A stretch of 64,000 nt of DNA from positions 62,001-126,000 of the forward strand of contig NZ_LRAC01000172.1 of the NCBI RefSeq assembly GCF_001517085.1, written 5' to 3'. Numbering within the stretch: position 1 is the first letter of the stretch; every line of letters starts with the position of its first letter. The notes beneath the pieces are model-generated. The model was not told the DNA's origin and searched no databases. It was given only the letters and a program-made list of their open reading frames with translations. The translations under genes and the position numbers were made by a program. This stretch comes from Paenibacillus sp. DMB5 (GTDB taxonomy: Bacteria > Bacillota > Bacilli > Paenibacillales > Paenibacillaceae). Below are positions 16,331 to 24,806 of this stretch, one piece after another.

Positions 16331-17887
16331 TTACACCGCCGTCTCCCGGCCGGTTTCCGCACGGGCAGAGAGCAGCGCCGCATTGCAGGCGGCTACATAG
16401 GCTATTCCTGCCGCCATTACGATATCCTGATGAATAGCCGTGCCTCTGAATTTGGCGCCGTTCCATTCCACCATGACCGCCGCTTCAGCCTGGGCCTGCT
16501 CTCCGCTGCCCAGTGAATGCAGCTCAAGACCGTCAAATCCGATGCTCTCGGCAATCCCCAGACTGATCGCTGCAATCACTGCTTCCAGCGGGCCGCTGCC
16601 TGTGCTGGTATAGGCTTCCTCCGCACCGCTCTGCAGATTACGCACGGTCACTGCAGCCACCCGGCGCGGCGCACTGCCGGCAAGCACCTGGACATCGCCA
16701 AGCTCATAGAACTGCGCCTGCTGTCCGGTCGCACTGCTGACCATGCGCAGCAGCTCGTCATCGCTGACTGCTTTCTGGCGGTCTGCCTTCTCTTTGAAGG
16801 ATTCGTAGAGCGCATCCAGCTCCGCCGCATCCAGGGCAACACCGTACTTGGCGGCACGGTCCTTCAGCGCATGCCGGCCGGAGTGTTTGCCGAGAATAAT
16901 CATGCTGCGCGGAATGCCCAGCCGTTCAGGATCCATAATCTCATAGGTGCTGCGGTCCTTCAGCAGGCCGTCCTGATGGATGCCGGATTCATGCTGGAAG
17001 GCATTGCGTCCTACGACCGGCTTGTTGAAGGCAATCGGGAAATGCATCGCCCCGCTGATCAGCCGCGAGGTATCATACAGCTTATCCAGCACAATTCCCG
17101 TCTCCGCGCCAAGCACATCCCCTCTTGTCTCCAGCGCCATGACCAGCTCCTCCAGAGCACAGTTTCCGGTACGCTCACCGACACCGTTCACCGTAACCTC
17201 GATTTGCGTTGCCCCGCCTTCAATGGCAGCCAGGCTGTTCGCAACGGCAAGCCCCAGATCGTTATGACAATGGGCGCTGTAACTTACGTTCTTTCCGCCC
17301 CTGGCCCCCAGGCGCACCCTCCGGAACATCTCTCCGTATTCGTGCGGCAAGGCATAGCCGACTGTATCCGGCAGATTAATGATGCTGGCCCCCTCCTCAA
17401 TAACTGCCTCTACCATTTCAATCAGGTCATCGATTCCCGTCCGGGCCGCATCCATCGCGGTGAATTCCACCACATCGCAGAACTGGCGGGCATAGGCCGT
17501 CATTTCACGGGCGGCTGCAACAACCTCAGGCCGGCTCTTGCGCAGCTGATGTCGCAGATGAATATCGGACGAGGAGATGAACAGGTGAATCCGCCGCCGC
17601 GCCGCATCCCGGGTTGCCCGGACAGCCGCATCAATATCCCCGCGGACCGCGCGGGCGAAGCCGCAGATCTCTACACCCTGCACCTTCCGTGAAATAGTCT
17701 CCACAGCGGCGAAATCCCCCGGACTGGAGACCGGAAATCCCGGTTCCAGCACATCTACTCCCAGCCCGGCAAGCTTGTGGGCCAGAACAATCTTCTGCTC
17801 AGGGGTCAGGCTGGCCCCCGGTGCCTGCTCGCCGTCCCGCAGCGTCGTGTCAAAAATCTGAATACGTTTTTTTACCGGAATAATCAT
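16331..17887 (-). CDS. leuA: 2-isopropylmalate synthase LeuA (leucine biosynthesis)
   Basis: 518 residues from an ATG with AGGAGG 7 nt upstream. The HMGL-like TIM barrel carries IQIFDTTLRDGEQAPG near the N-terminus, SAHCHNDLGLAVAN (metal-ligand HxH region) and the linker signature ESGIHQDGLLKDRSTYEI; the C-terminal third is the LeuA allosteric domain that binds leucine. It condenses acetyl-CoA with 2-oxoisovalerate, the committed step to leucine. It stands alone, with no leuB/C/D nearby, behind two tandem leucine T-boxes, which supports leucine rather than citramalate or homocitrate chemistry. It separates ydiF from tsaD, which are neighbours in B. subtilis. Confidence 0.94.
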   Translation of the reverse strand: MIIPVKKRIQIFDTTLRDGEQAPGASLTPEQKIVLAHKLAGLGVDVLEPGFPVSSPGDFAAVETISRKVQGVEICGFARAVRGDIDAAVRATRDAARRRIHLFISSSDIHLRHQLRKSRPEVVAAAREMTAYARQFCDVVEFTAMDAARTGIDDLIEMVEAVIEEGASIINLPDTVGYALPHEYGEMFRRVRLGARGGKNVSYSAHCHNDLGLAVANSLAAIEGGATQIEVTVNGVGERTGNCALEELVMALETRGDVLGAETGIVLDKLYDTSRLISGAMHFPIAFNKPVVGRNAFQHESGIHQDGLLKDRSTYEIMDPERLGIPRSMIILGKHSGRHALKDRAAKYGVALDAAELDALYESFKEKADRQKAVSDDELLRMVSSATGQQAQFYELGDVQVLAGSAPRRVAAVTVRNLQSGAEEAYTSTGSGPLEAVIAAISLGIAESIGFDGLELHSLGSGEQAQAEAAVMVEWNGAKFRGTAIHQDIVMAAGIAYVAACNAALLSARAETGRETAV

Positions 17888-18135
17888 TATGAACCCTCCT
17901 GAAATGTAAGTTTAGTTTAAGCTGTTCTTCCGCTTGTGCAGGGCGCACGTCGACTTGCACCCTGCTTCTATTCCCGCCCACTGCTGCCGGCAGCACCCGA
18001 TCCAACTGCAGATAAATTCCGGGCCATAGCCCGGCTAACTGCAAAACAACACAAAATCCCCCCACAAAGTGGAACTTTAACACGGAGGCTGACTCAGATA
18101 CTTTGCGGGGACCCCAAATAGCTTTCTGATAAAAC

Positions 18136-18455
18136 AAAAAACCCGCCGTCTCTATAAAGAGACGGCGGGTTACCCCTCCGCGGTACCACTCTTCTTGACG
18201 CATCCGGCTTACCTTCAAGGCAAACCGCAAGCTGCGTCCAGCTCACCCCAGACCCGCTCTGGTCCATGCAGGCATGGTCAGGCAAGTATGAGTGTCCGGT
18301 AACGGGGACTGCCGTTGCAGCGTACATATTTCACTTCCGCCGCTCCGCTCCCGGGCGAGATTCAATGCTTCTCAGGTGACTGCGTCGCACCAACCCGCAG
18401 CTCTCTGCACACCTTCTTCATCTACTGCTCCCGTTCATCGCATTTAATCCTTATA
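18136..18455 (-). ncRNA. T-box leader 2 (leucine specifier), proximal to leuA
   Basis: Minus-strand T-box core GAGTGGTACCGCG (18191-18179) is followed by a 12-bp terminator stem ACCCGCCGTCTC/GAGACGGCGGGT (18170-18141) and a T-run. Stem I is recognisable from GGGAGCAGTAGATGAAG through GGTTGGTGCGACGCAG. The specifier region reads TGAAT-CTC-G, with CTC (leucine) at 18359-18357, exactly 5 nt before the conserved GGAGCGGAGCGG, as in T-box 1. Uncharged leucyl-tRNA would favour the antiterminator. Confidence 0.9.
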
Positions 18456-18459
18456 AGCA

Positions 18460-18847
18460 TACAAAAAAGCCTGCCGTCTCATTCAAGAGACGACAGGCTG
18501 TTCACCTTCGCGGTACCACTCTTGTTGATATCCCGGTTCAGCCGTATTAGGCCGTCCGGAGAATATCCACTCCATTAATCAGGCAAAAGCATCCGGATGA
18601 CTTCAATCATCCTGCCATTGCTGACCACCCTTTCACGGAGGTTAGCCGTAGACGGTGTACGAAAGGCCCGGCACACTAGCATGCCGTTTAATATTCTTCC
18701 GGAATTTCCTCCAGAAAAACATCCCGCTTCCACCGCTCCGCTCCAAGACGAGTTCAGGTCTCCTTCGGCTGCGTCGCACCTACCCGCAGTTCTCTTAACC
18801 CGGAAATACCTTACTGCTTCTTTTCATTGCGTTTCGTTATTTGAATT
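18460..18847 (-). ncRNA. T-box leader 1 (leucine specifier), distal to leuA
   Basis: T-box core GAGTGGTACCGCG at 18521-18509, then terminator stem AGCCTGTCGTCTC/GAGACGGCAGGCT (18499-18468) and TTTTTTG. Stem I has AAGAAGCAGTAAGG and GGTAGGTGCGACGCAG. The specifier region reads TGAA-CTC-G, with CTC (leucine) at 18752-18750. It is a complete T-box with its own terminator, so transcription must pass two leucine checks in series before leuA. Confidence 0.9.
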
Positions 18848-18853
18848 GGGTTG

Positions 18854-18883
18854 ATTATACTCTTCCCGTTTGAGGAATGTCAA
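18854..18883 (-). promoter_or_regulatory. Promoter of the T-box/leuA transcript, overlapping the end of tsaD
   Basis: On the minus strand TTGACA (18883-18878), an 18-nt spacer and TATAAT (18859-18854), both hexamers perfect. The -10 box contains the TAA stop codon of tsaD (18857-18855), so promoter and coding end are superimposed. Transcription would begin near 18847, just before T-box 1. Confidence 0.85.
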
Positions 18884-19928
18884 TAGGCAGAAACTGACCA
18901 CTGCTCCAGCGACAAGCCGGATCGGCAACCATATCGAGCGGCGTGCTGCCGTCATGCCGCCATTTCACATAGGCTGCCGCCCCGATCATCGCCGCATTAT
19001 CCGTGCAGTATACCGCCGGAGGAATAATCAGCTCGATGCCCTCTTTCTCACAGCGTGACACCAGTGCTTCGCGCAGCCCTTTGTTAGCGGCAACCCCGCC
19101 GCAGAGCAGCAGCTGCCTGGCTTCATTGGCTTTGACCGCACGCACGGCCTTCTCCACCAGAACCTCCACCACGGACTCCTGGAAGCCCCGGGCAATACCG
19201 GCCACATCCGGAGCCAGCCCCTTCATCTTACTCTGGTTGACCACATTCAGCACAGCCGACTTCAGGCCGCTGAAGCTGAAATCGTATGAATCGGGCTCCA
19301 GCCATACCCGCGGCAGGGCTACTGCCTCTTCCGCTTCATGAGCAAGCCGGTCGACATGCGGACCGCCCGGATACGGGAAGCCGAGAGCGCGCGCGACCTT
19401 GTCGTAAGCTTCACCCACCGCGTCGTCACGGGTGCGTCCGATAATCCGGAACTCCCCTTCGCGCTCCATATTCACAAGCTCCGTGTGCCCGCCGGATACA
19501 ACCAGCGTCATACACGGATACTGCAGCTCCTTGACCAGCCGGTTGGCATAAATATGACCGGCGATATGATGGGTGCCGATCAGCGGCTTGCCCCAGGCCA
19601 GCGCCAGGCTCTTGGCGGCCACGACACCGACCAGCAGCGCACCGACCAGCCCGGGTCCCTGCGTAACTGCAATAGCCGTAAGCTCGTCCGGCTGTACACC
19701 TGCAGCTGTCATGGCCTCCTCAATCACCAGGGTAATGACCTCCACATGCTTGCGGGAGGCAACCTCCGGTACTACACCGCCAAAAGCGCGGTGGGTTTCG
19801 ATCTGGCTGGAGATGATGTTCGCCAGCACCTCACAGCCGTCCTTGACAACAGCTACCGAGGTTTCATCACAGCTCGTCTCGATAGCCAATATAAGTACAG
19901 GCGCAGCTGCACCCGTTTCTGTATTCAT
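18855..19928 (-). CDS. tsaD: tRNA N6-adenosine threonylcarbamoyltransferase TsaD
   Basis: 357 residues from ATG 19928, which overlaps the rimI stop as ATGA; GGAAGAGTGG serves as Shine-Dalgarno. ASKHA fold: LAIETSCDETSVAVV (phosphate loop 1), metal-binding HHIAGHIYANRL, VVSGGHTELV and GGVAANKGLRE. It transfers the threonylcarbamoyl group to A37 of ANN-decoding tRNAs together with TsaB and TsaE, both encoded just upstream. Order tsaE-tsaB-rimI-tsaD is the standard Bacillus order. Its 3' end contains the promoter for leuA. Confidence 0.98.
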   Translation of the reverse strand: MNTETGAAAPVLILAIETSCDETSVAVVKDGCEVLANIISSQIETHRAFGGVVPEVASRKHVEVITLVIEEAMTAAGVQPDELTAIAVTQGPGLVGALLVGVVAAKSLALAWGKPLIGTHHIAGHIYANRLVKELQYPCMTLVVSGGHTELVNMEREGEFRIIGRTRDDAVGEAYDKVARALGFPYPGGPHVDRLAHEAEEAVALPRVWLEPDSYDFSFSGLKSAVLNVVNQSKMKGLAPDVAGIARGFQESVVEVLVEKAVRAVKANEARQLLLCGGVAANKGLREALVSRCEKEGIELIIPPAVYCTDNAAMIGAAAYVKWRHDGSTPLDMVADPACRWSSGQFLPIDIPQTGRV

Positions 19929-20449
19929 TTCAGATCCACTCTTCCTTCCATCATTCCCTGCTCCCCGTAAGCCGGCAGATCCGCCCACATGATGAGCGCA
20001 TCCTCGCGGTTGTCCGAATAATACCCTTTGCGGGTTCCGGCCGGACGGAAGCCTTTTTTGCGGTACAGATTCTGGGCCACCTCGTTCGATACCCTGACCT
20101 CAAGTGTAATTGATTTCATGCCCAGGAACCCTGCTGTTCTCATCAGCTCATCGAGCAGCCGCTCGCCCCATTTACGTCCCCGGTAAGCTTCCAGGAGCGC
20201 AATGTTTGTTACGTGCGCCTCATCAACAATCGCCCACATCCCGGCATATCCGATAATGCGCTCCTGCAGTTCCATCACCATATACTTGGCGAAATGATTA
20301 TGCGTCAGCTCATTGCGGAACGCTTCCTCGGTCCACGGCATGGTGAAGGCTTCCCGCTCGATTACGAGAATTTCCGGAATATCCTCAAGCTTCATCAGGC
20401 GAAAAACAAGCTCGCTTCCCTGATCCCCCACTATCATAGGCTCCGTCAT
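19925..20449 (-). CDS. rimI: Ribosomal protein S18-alanine N-acetyltransferase RimI
   Basis: 174 residues with a GNAT fold: FRLMKLEDIPEILVIEREAF at the start, VTNIALLEAYRGRKWGERLL as acetyl-CoA-binding motif A (RGRKWG), and LEVRVSNEVAQNLYRKKGFRPAGTRKGYYSDN, the RimI-specific C-terminal signature. It overlaps tsaB by 4 nt and tsaD by 4 nt, so it is co-translated with the t6A genes. Acetylation of S18 is the family assignment; the true substrate in this organism is not shown by sequence. Confidence 0.93.
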   Translation of the reverse strand: MTEPMIVGDQGSELVFRLMKLEDIPEILVIEREAFTMPWTEEAFRNELTHNHFAKYMVMELQERIIGYAGMWAIVDEAHVTNIALLEAYRGRKWGERLLDELMRTAGFLGMKSITLEVRVSNEVAQNLYRKKGFRPAGTRKGYYSDNREDALIMWADLPAYGEQGMMEGRVDLK

Positions 20450-21279
20450 ACTTGGCTTGTGCTCCCTTCACTGCTCCGGCGCAGATTGGCTTCCGCTTCG
20501 GAAAGCTGGGTATAGTTCGGGATTAACCCGTGAACATCATCACTGCCCGCCAGCAGTGCAGCCTCGCCGAGAAAGCCGGCCCAGCGCCCTTCCAGCTCGT
20601 ATGGCACCGGCTGTATTTCCGCCTCGCCAAGCAGCGGTTCAAGGCTGGCATGGCTTGCATGCTGAGCGGTTTCACCTACGAACCACAGAATGCGCGGCTT
20701 CATGCCCTCTGCCTCCGCCTGCTTCAGCCGCCCGGCAAGATGCGTTACCCAGTCAGCCATCAGCCGGATCGCATCCGGTTCAAGCCGCTGCGGAGCAGCC
20801 TGGCCATCAGCTGTAAACAGCCCGGTGTAGGCTTGCCCGCGGCGGGCATCGATCAGCGGAATGATCCAGTCGGGTCCATATCCGCCTTGTCCCGCTTCAG
20901 CAGCCGGGCCTTCCGCCTGCTTCTCCAGCGCGGCAGCATAACCGCCCCAGGCCAGCGCATGCAGGCTGGAAACGCCTGCAACCGGCACCTTCCAGGCCCA
21001 GGCCAGTGTCTTGGCCGCAGACACCGCAATGCGCGTTCCGGTGTAAGATCCCGGGCCGACGCCCACGGCAATCCCCTTTAGCATGGACGCATCGGTACCG
21101 CTGGCCTGCATTGCCTGCTCGATTATCGGGAGGAGATGTACGGAATGGTTCCGCTCCCCGGATGCATTAATCTCATGCAGCACCCTGCCTTCCTCCGTAA
21201 CAGCTACGCCCAGTATGGCCGTCGAAGTATCCAGCGCCAAAAGCCGCTTCCGCGGCCCGTTATTTTCCTTCATCATCAT
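20446..21279 (-). CDS. tsaB: tRNA threonylcarbamoyladenosine biosynthesis protein TsaB
   Basis: 277 residues. LLALDTSTAILGVAV near the N-terminus and GVGPGSYTGTRIAVSAAKTLAWA are the TsaB signatures; it is the TsaD paralogue that lacks metal-binding histidines and acts as scaffold for TsaD-TsaE. Three ATGs in a row begin the gene and overlap the tsaE stop codon, so the exact first Met is uncertain by one or two codons. The C-terminal domain is longer than in E. coli TsaB, as in other Bacilli. Confidence 0.95.
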   Translation of the reverse strand: MMMKENNGPRKRLLALDTSTAILGVAVTEEGRVLHEINASGERNHSVHLLPIIEQAMQASGTDASMLKGIAVGVGPGSYTGTRIAVSAAKTLAWAWKVPVAGVSSLHALAWGGYAAALEKQAEGPAAEAGQGGYGPDWIIPLIDARRGQAYTGLFTADGQAAPQRLEPDAIRLMADWVTHLAGRLKQAEAEGMKPRILWFVGETAQHASHASLEPLLGEAEIQPVPYELEGRWAGFLGEAALLAGSDDVHGLIPNYTQLSEAEANLRRSSEGSTSQV

Positions 21280-21764
21280 TCGTTACCCCACTTCTGGATC
21301 AGCTCGCGGCACAGTTCCCCGTATGGCTCACCGGCTGCCTTCACAGTAATCAGGCGTTCCTCCGGTCCGGCCGTTTCCATGTATAGATGCAGATGCCGCT
21401 GCGGCATCAAATCTGTAATGATGCTGCTCCATTCCACCAGGCAGACTCCCTGCCCGTAGAAATATTCATCGAGCCCCAGCTCGTCCGCTTCCTGCGGGGA
21501 GATCCGGTACACATCCATATGGTACAGCGGCAGGCGTCCGTTGTATTCTTTGATAATAGTAAATGTAGGACTGTTCACAATCCCCTCTACACCCAGATGG
21601 CGCGCAAAAGCCTGCGAAAATGCCGTCTTGCCGGCACCCAGGTCACCATCGAGGCCGATCACCATGCCCGCCGATGCCGCACCGGCTATCGCAGCTGCAA
21701 GCAGCTCCGTATCCTGAAGGCTGTGTGAACGGTAAGTAAATACCGTTTCAACATGATTGTCCAA
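21276..21764 (-). CDS. tsaE: tRNA threonylcarbamoyladenosine biosynthesis ATPase TsaE
   Basis: P-loop ATPase of about 162 residues with Walker A GDLGAGKTAF and the SPTFTIIKEY and LVEWSS motifs of the family. I place the start at TTG 21764 (protein MDNHVETVFTYRSHSLQD), since GGTGGAG lies 7 nt before it and homologues begin about there; an in-frame ATG at 21818 would add 18 unusual residues. It is first of the tsaE-tsaB-rimI-tsaD operon and overlaps tsaB by 4 nt. It energises the TsaBD complex. Confidence 0.94.
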   Translation of the reverse strand: MDNHVETVFTYRSHSLQDTELLAAAIAGAASAGMVIGLDGDLGAGKTAFSQAFARHLGVEGIVNSPTFTIIKEYNGRLPLYHMDVYRISPQEADELGLDEYFYGQGVCLVEWSSIITDLMPQRHLHLYMETAGPEERLITVKAAGEPYGELCRELIQKWGNE

Positions 21765-21869
21765 GCTGCAACTCCACCTTATATAGTATCCTTTTAAAGA
21801 CATCAACCGACATAGCATAACAATACTTTTAATTATATCGGTATGCTACTTGTCCCGCAACAACCCCCT

Positions 21870-22885
21870 CTATTCCCGGCTGCCGGCCGTATAGGCTGAA
21901 TGCGGCTGTCTGCTTCTCTCTGCCTGTTTTTTCTTCGGGTTATGTCCGGAAAACAGGCTGTGCAGCACCATTCCGGCGATAATGACCGCAATTCCAGTCC
22001 AGGACAGCAGAGAAGGCAGCGGTGCAGACAGAATCAGGATTTCCCCGATCAGCGCAAACAGCACCTCCAGCGACTGGGTGGCTTCCACCGAAGCCAGTCC
22101 GCTCATGCTGCTGCGGACCATATCCGTAGCCCGGAAAAACAGGACGGTAGCAATGACACCTGAGGAAAAAGCGACAATCACAGACTGTAGGGCCTGCGGG
22201 CCTGAGGGCAGCCCCACATCTGCCAGACCGATAAGCGATATAATAAGCCAGAACGGCAGGCTGGCCAGTGTCATGCCGAGAATACGCTGGAACACGTCGA
22301 GCCGCTCCCCGCACAGCTCCATTGTTTTGCGGTTTCCAAGCGGATACGCGAAGGACGCGATCAGAACCGGGACTATGCCCAGCAGTACCTGTGACGCTTC
22401 AAGCTTACGGGCATGATCGGCCTGGAGCAGCGCTACACCAGCCAAAATGATCAGGGACAGTCCGAGGCCGCGCAGCGGAATCCTGCCCCGTTCATAGACG
22501 CTTGAACCTCCGGAGCCGGCAACCCATTGTCCGAAGAACGGGGCCAGAAGGGAACCGGAGATAATGGTAATCTGCCAGGTTCGGCGGTCAGCCAGCCCGG
22601 CGCATAAGCAGCCGCGAAGCAGATTGGTGCGTAGAACAGGCCAAAGCCGACCGTTCCCCAGAGCAGCCAGGCCCCCGGGCGCTCCTTCATCGCTGCCAGC
22701 AGCGGCTTCAGCCTGCCCCGCCCCGCAACGATAGCCACCAAAAACGGAAGTGTAAACAGATAACGCAGTGAGGCGCTCCAGGCCCAGCTGCCTCCCGACA
22801 GCTCCATCCGCCGGTTAAGGACAAAAGTTACCGCAAAAAATAGCGCCGAACAGACGCCAAGTAAAATAGGACGCACGTTCATCAT
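21870..22885 (-). pseudogene. EamA/DMT-type multidrug exporter, frameshifted near 22582
   Basis: The frame from ATG 22885 (MMNVRPILLGVCSALFFAVTFVLNRRMELSGG) reads well to AAAYAPGWLTA, then becomes nonsense. The -1 frame continues the protein (TWQITIISGSLLAPFFGQWV and onward) to the stop at 21870. Restoring one G, so that GCCGAACC becomes GCCGGAACC, gives an uninterrupted protein of about 338 residues with ten hydrophobic segments. This fits the multidrug resistance efflux transporter family of the drug/metabolite superfamily. The coding quality on both sides is normal, so the break is recent or an assembly error. Function beyond small-molecule export cannot be assigned. Confidence 0.8.
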
Positions 22886-23055
22886 CTCTTTTCATCAAAT
22901 TCACCTCCCCAATATAGGGTCAGACTTTTGCCACCGTCAACCCTTGTGTCAGCTGTACGGCAGCTTGGGCCGGATGGGCGGCCTCTGCTTCACTTCATAA
23001 ACGCAGCCAGCAGATGCATTCCTTCTGCAAAGGCCCTGCCCGTTATATAGCACAA

Positions 23056-23099
23056 CACAAACAGAGCAGCTATTATCCGTGACAGGACATCGCTGCTCT
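23056..23099 (-). terminator. Possible terminator after sspH
   Basis: CAGAGCAGC and GCTGCTCTG form a 9-bp stem around a long loop, with TTTGTGTTG after it on the minus strand. The long loop and weak T-run make this tentative. Confidence 0.4.
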
Positions 23100-23164
23100 G
23101 GCGTTGTTAGAACACTTTATTATCTTCCGAAGAACCGTTAACGACACAGCCGCATCATTTGCGG

Positions 23165-23350
23165 TTATTTCCTCTGCTCCTCCAGCCGGTCTACACCGAC
23201 TGTATGTGTATTGGTTGGCCGTGAGCCTACCTGTACGGTTGCCATTCCATTTTCCTCATCCACACGTTCGATCCAGACCGATTCGCCGTCCAGATGAACG
23301 GGGATCATATCCTTGGATGTATAGATATCCATCGCACGTTTTACGTCCAT
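23165..23350 (-). CDS. sspH: Small acid-soluble spore protein, H type
   Basis: 61 residues, MDVKRAMDIYTSKDMIPVHL and onward, with GESVWIERVDEENGMATVQV and the terminal VGVDRLEE. This follows B. subtilis SspH (MNIQRAKEL at the start, VMIQHVDE, VPVNSLEE at the end). GGAGACTTGAATC precedes the ATG. SspH is made in the forespore as a minor core protein. It is the best direct sign in the window that the organism makes endospores. Confidence 0.85.
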   Translation of the reverse strand: MDVKRAMDIYTSKDMIPVHLDGESVWIERVDEENGMATVQVGSRPTNTHTVGVDRLEEQRK

Positions 23351-23399
23351 GATTCAAGTCTCCTTCGCAAGCATACGCTTTATTTTTATTAGTACCGTC

Positions 23400-23591
23400 T
23401 CAAAAAAATGGATTTTCCTGCACTTCATCCGCTTCAGGCTCGCCGATGGTGTCATCGGCATCGAGATATCCGGCCTCCGGACCGTAATCCGTATCATCCG
23501 GATCGGCAACAATCCCGGCCCAGTCCACAACCTCGGCAGGAATATCCTGCTCGGATAATTCATCAAGCCATTCCTTGCGCCCCTTGCCCAT
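23400..23591 (-). CDS. Small acidic hypothetical protein
   Basis: 63 residues from ATG 23591 with GGAGGG 8 nt upstream; the frame opens earlier (23618) but without a ribosome binding site. Begins MGKGRKEWLDELSEQDIPAE and contains many Asp/Glu (DPDDTDYGPEAGYLDADD). It has no membrane segment and I recognise no motif. It lies about 50 nt upstream of sspH on the same strand, so it may be co-transcribed in sporulation. Confidence 0.55.
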   Translation of the reverse strand: MGKGRKEWLDELSEQDIPAEVVDWAGIVADPDDTDYGPEAGYLDADDTIGEPEADEVQENPFF

Positions 23592-23801
23592 GGTTCTTAT
23601 CCCTCCGCTTTTCTCCATACATGACAGATATGCCTGCCATTAGGCCAGCTTTTACAAGCCCGGCTTTATTTTTTCCCAAGACTCGCAAAAAATGCATCAG
23701 GGTAGAAACTGCGCCCGCACACCATACTAAACAGTAACTACATGATGGGGTTCAGCTCATACAGCACTTATACAGCACTTATAACTCAGGAGGCGATATC
23801 C

Positions 23802-24773
23802 ATGCATACCGTCTGGAAAGGGGCCATCAGCTTCGGCCTTGTTCACGTCCCGGTCAAAATGTTCTCGGCAACCGAGGATAAAGACATTTCACTCCGTTAC
23901 ATCCATAAGGAATGCGGAAGCCCGTTGTCCTATGTCCGTAAATGCCCTGTATGCGAAAAGGAAGTCGGGTGGGAGGAGATCGGCAAGGGCTATGAATATG
24001 AAAAGGGTAAGTTTGTCCTGTTCGACAAAGAAGAACTGGAGCAGCTGACCGAGGAGAGCAGCAAGAGCATCACCATTCTGGATTTCGTGGATTTGACGGA
24101 GATTGACCCGATTTATTTTCAAAAAACCTACTACCTGTCACCCGATCAGGCCGGCACCAACGCCTACCGTCTGCTGATGGAGGCCATGCGCCAGAGCGGC
24201 AAAATCGGGATCGCCAAAATTTCCATCCGGTCCAAAAGCAGCCTGGCAGCCATCCGGGTGCTGGAGAACTGCCTGGCCATTGAGACGATTTTTTATCCGG
24301 ATGAGGTTCGGCCTGTAACCCAGGTTCCGGGCCTGCCGGAAGCAGGCATTGTCAGCGACAAGGAGCTGGAAATGGCCAAGCTGCTGATCTCCCAGCTGTC
24401 CACTCCTTTTGAGCCGGGCAAGTATACCGATGATTACCGCCAGCGGATGCTGGATCTGATCTCGCACAAAATCTCCGGCGAGGAGTTCCACATTGCACCA
24501 GCCCGCCAGGAGAGCAATGTTATTGACCTGATGGCCGCACTGCAGGCCAGCATCGAGGCAGTTCAGCATATCCCGAGCGATCCTGGGACCGCTCCGGCAG
24601 CGGCTGCAGGCAAGTCAAAGACGGGCACCGGCACCCGGAAAAGAGCAGCCAAAGCCAGCGGCACCGAAGCGGCAGCCGGTACTCCTGTCCTCAGCGAAGC
24701 AACCGGACCCATTCCGGTTATTGCCCCCAAGACCAAACGGCGCAGCTCAAAAAGCAAAGAGACCGTATCCTGA
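23802..24773 (+). CDS. ku: Non-homologous end-joining protein Ku
   Basis: 323 residues from ATG 23802 with AGGAGG upstream; in-frame codons before it lack a ribosome site. The core begins MHTVWKGAISFGLVHVPVKMF and carries the Zn-ribbon-like HKECGSPLSYVRKCPVCEKEVGW section in pieces (CGSPL, CPVCEK). The beta-barrel ring (about 1-265) binds double-strand ends as a homodimer. The tail (about 268-323) is a Lys/Ala/Thr/Ser-rich extension, KSKTGTGTRKRAAKA to RRSSKSKETVS, likely disordered and DNA-binding, as seen in other bacterial Ku with basic C-termini. It is first in the operon with the ligase and polymerase genes. Confidence 0.97.
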   Translation: MHTVWKGAISFGLVHVPVKMFSATEDKDISLRYIHKECGSPLSYVRKCPVCEKEVGWEEIGKGYEYEKGKFVLFDKEELEQLTEESSKSITILDFVDLTEIDPIYFQKTYYLSPDQAGTNAYRLLMEAMRQSGKIGIAKISIRSKSSLAAIRVLENCLAIETIFYPDEVRPVTQVPGLPEAGIVSDKELEMAKLLISQLSTPFEPGKYTDDYRQRMLDLISHKISGEEFHIAPARQESNVIDLMAALQASIEAVQHIPSDPGTAPAAAAGKSKTGTGTRKRAAKASGTEAAAGTPVLSEATGPIPVIAPKTKRRSSKSKETVS

Positions 24774-24806
24774 CGCGGACGGTCAGGCACCCAAGGAGGC
24801 GGTTTG

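Noticed and set aside
16517..17692. 391-codon frame antisense to leuA
   Set aside because: Shadow of leuA.
17888..18135. A leader peptide or small gene between T-box 2 and leuA
   Set aside because: No frame with both a ribosome site and sensible protein; the leuA Shine-Dalgarno is the only clear signal.
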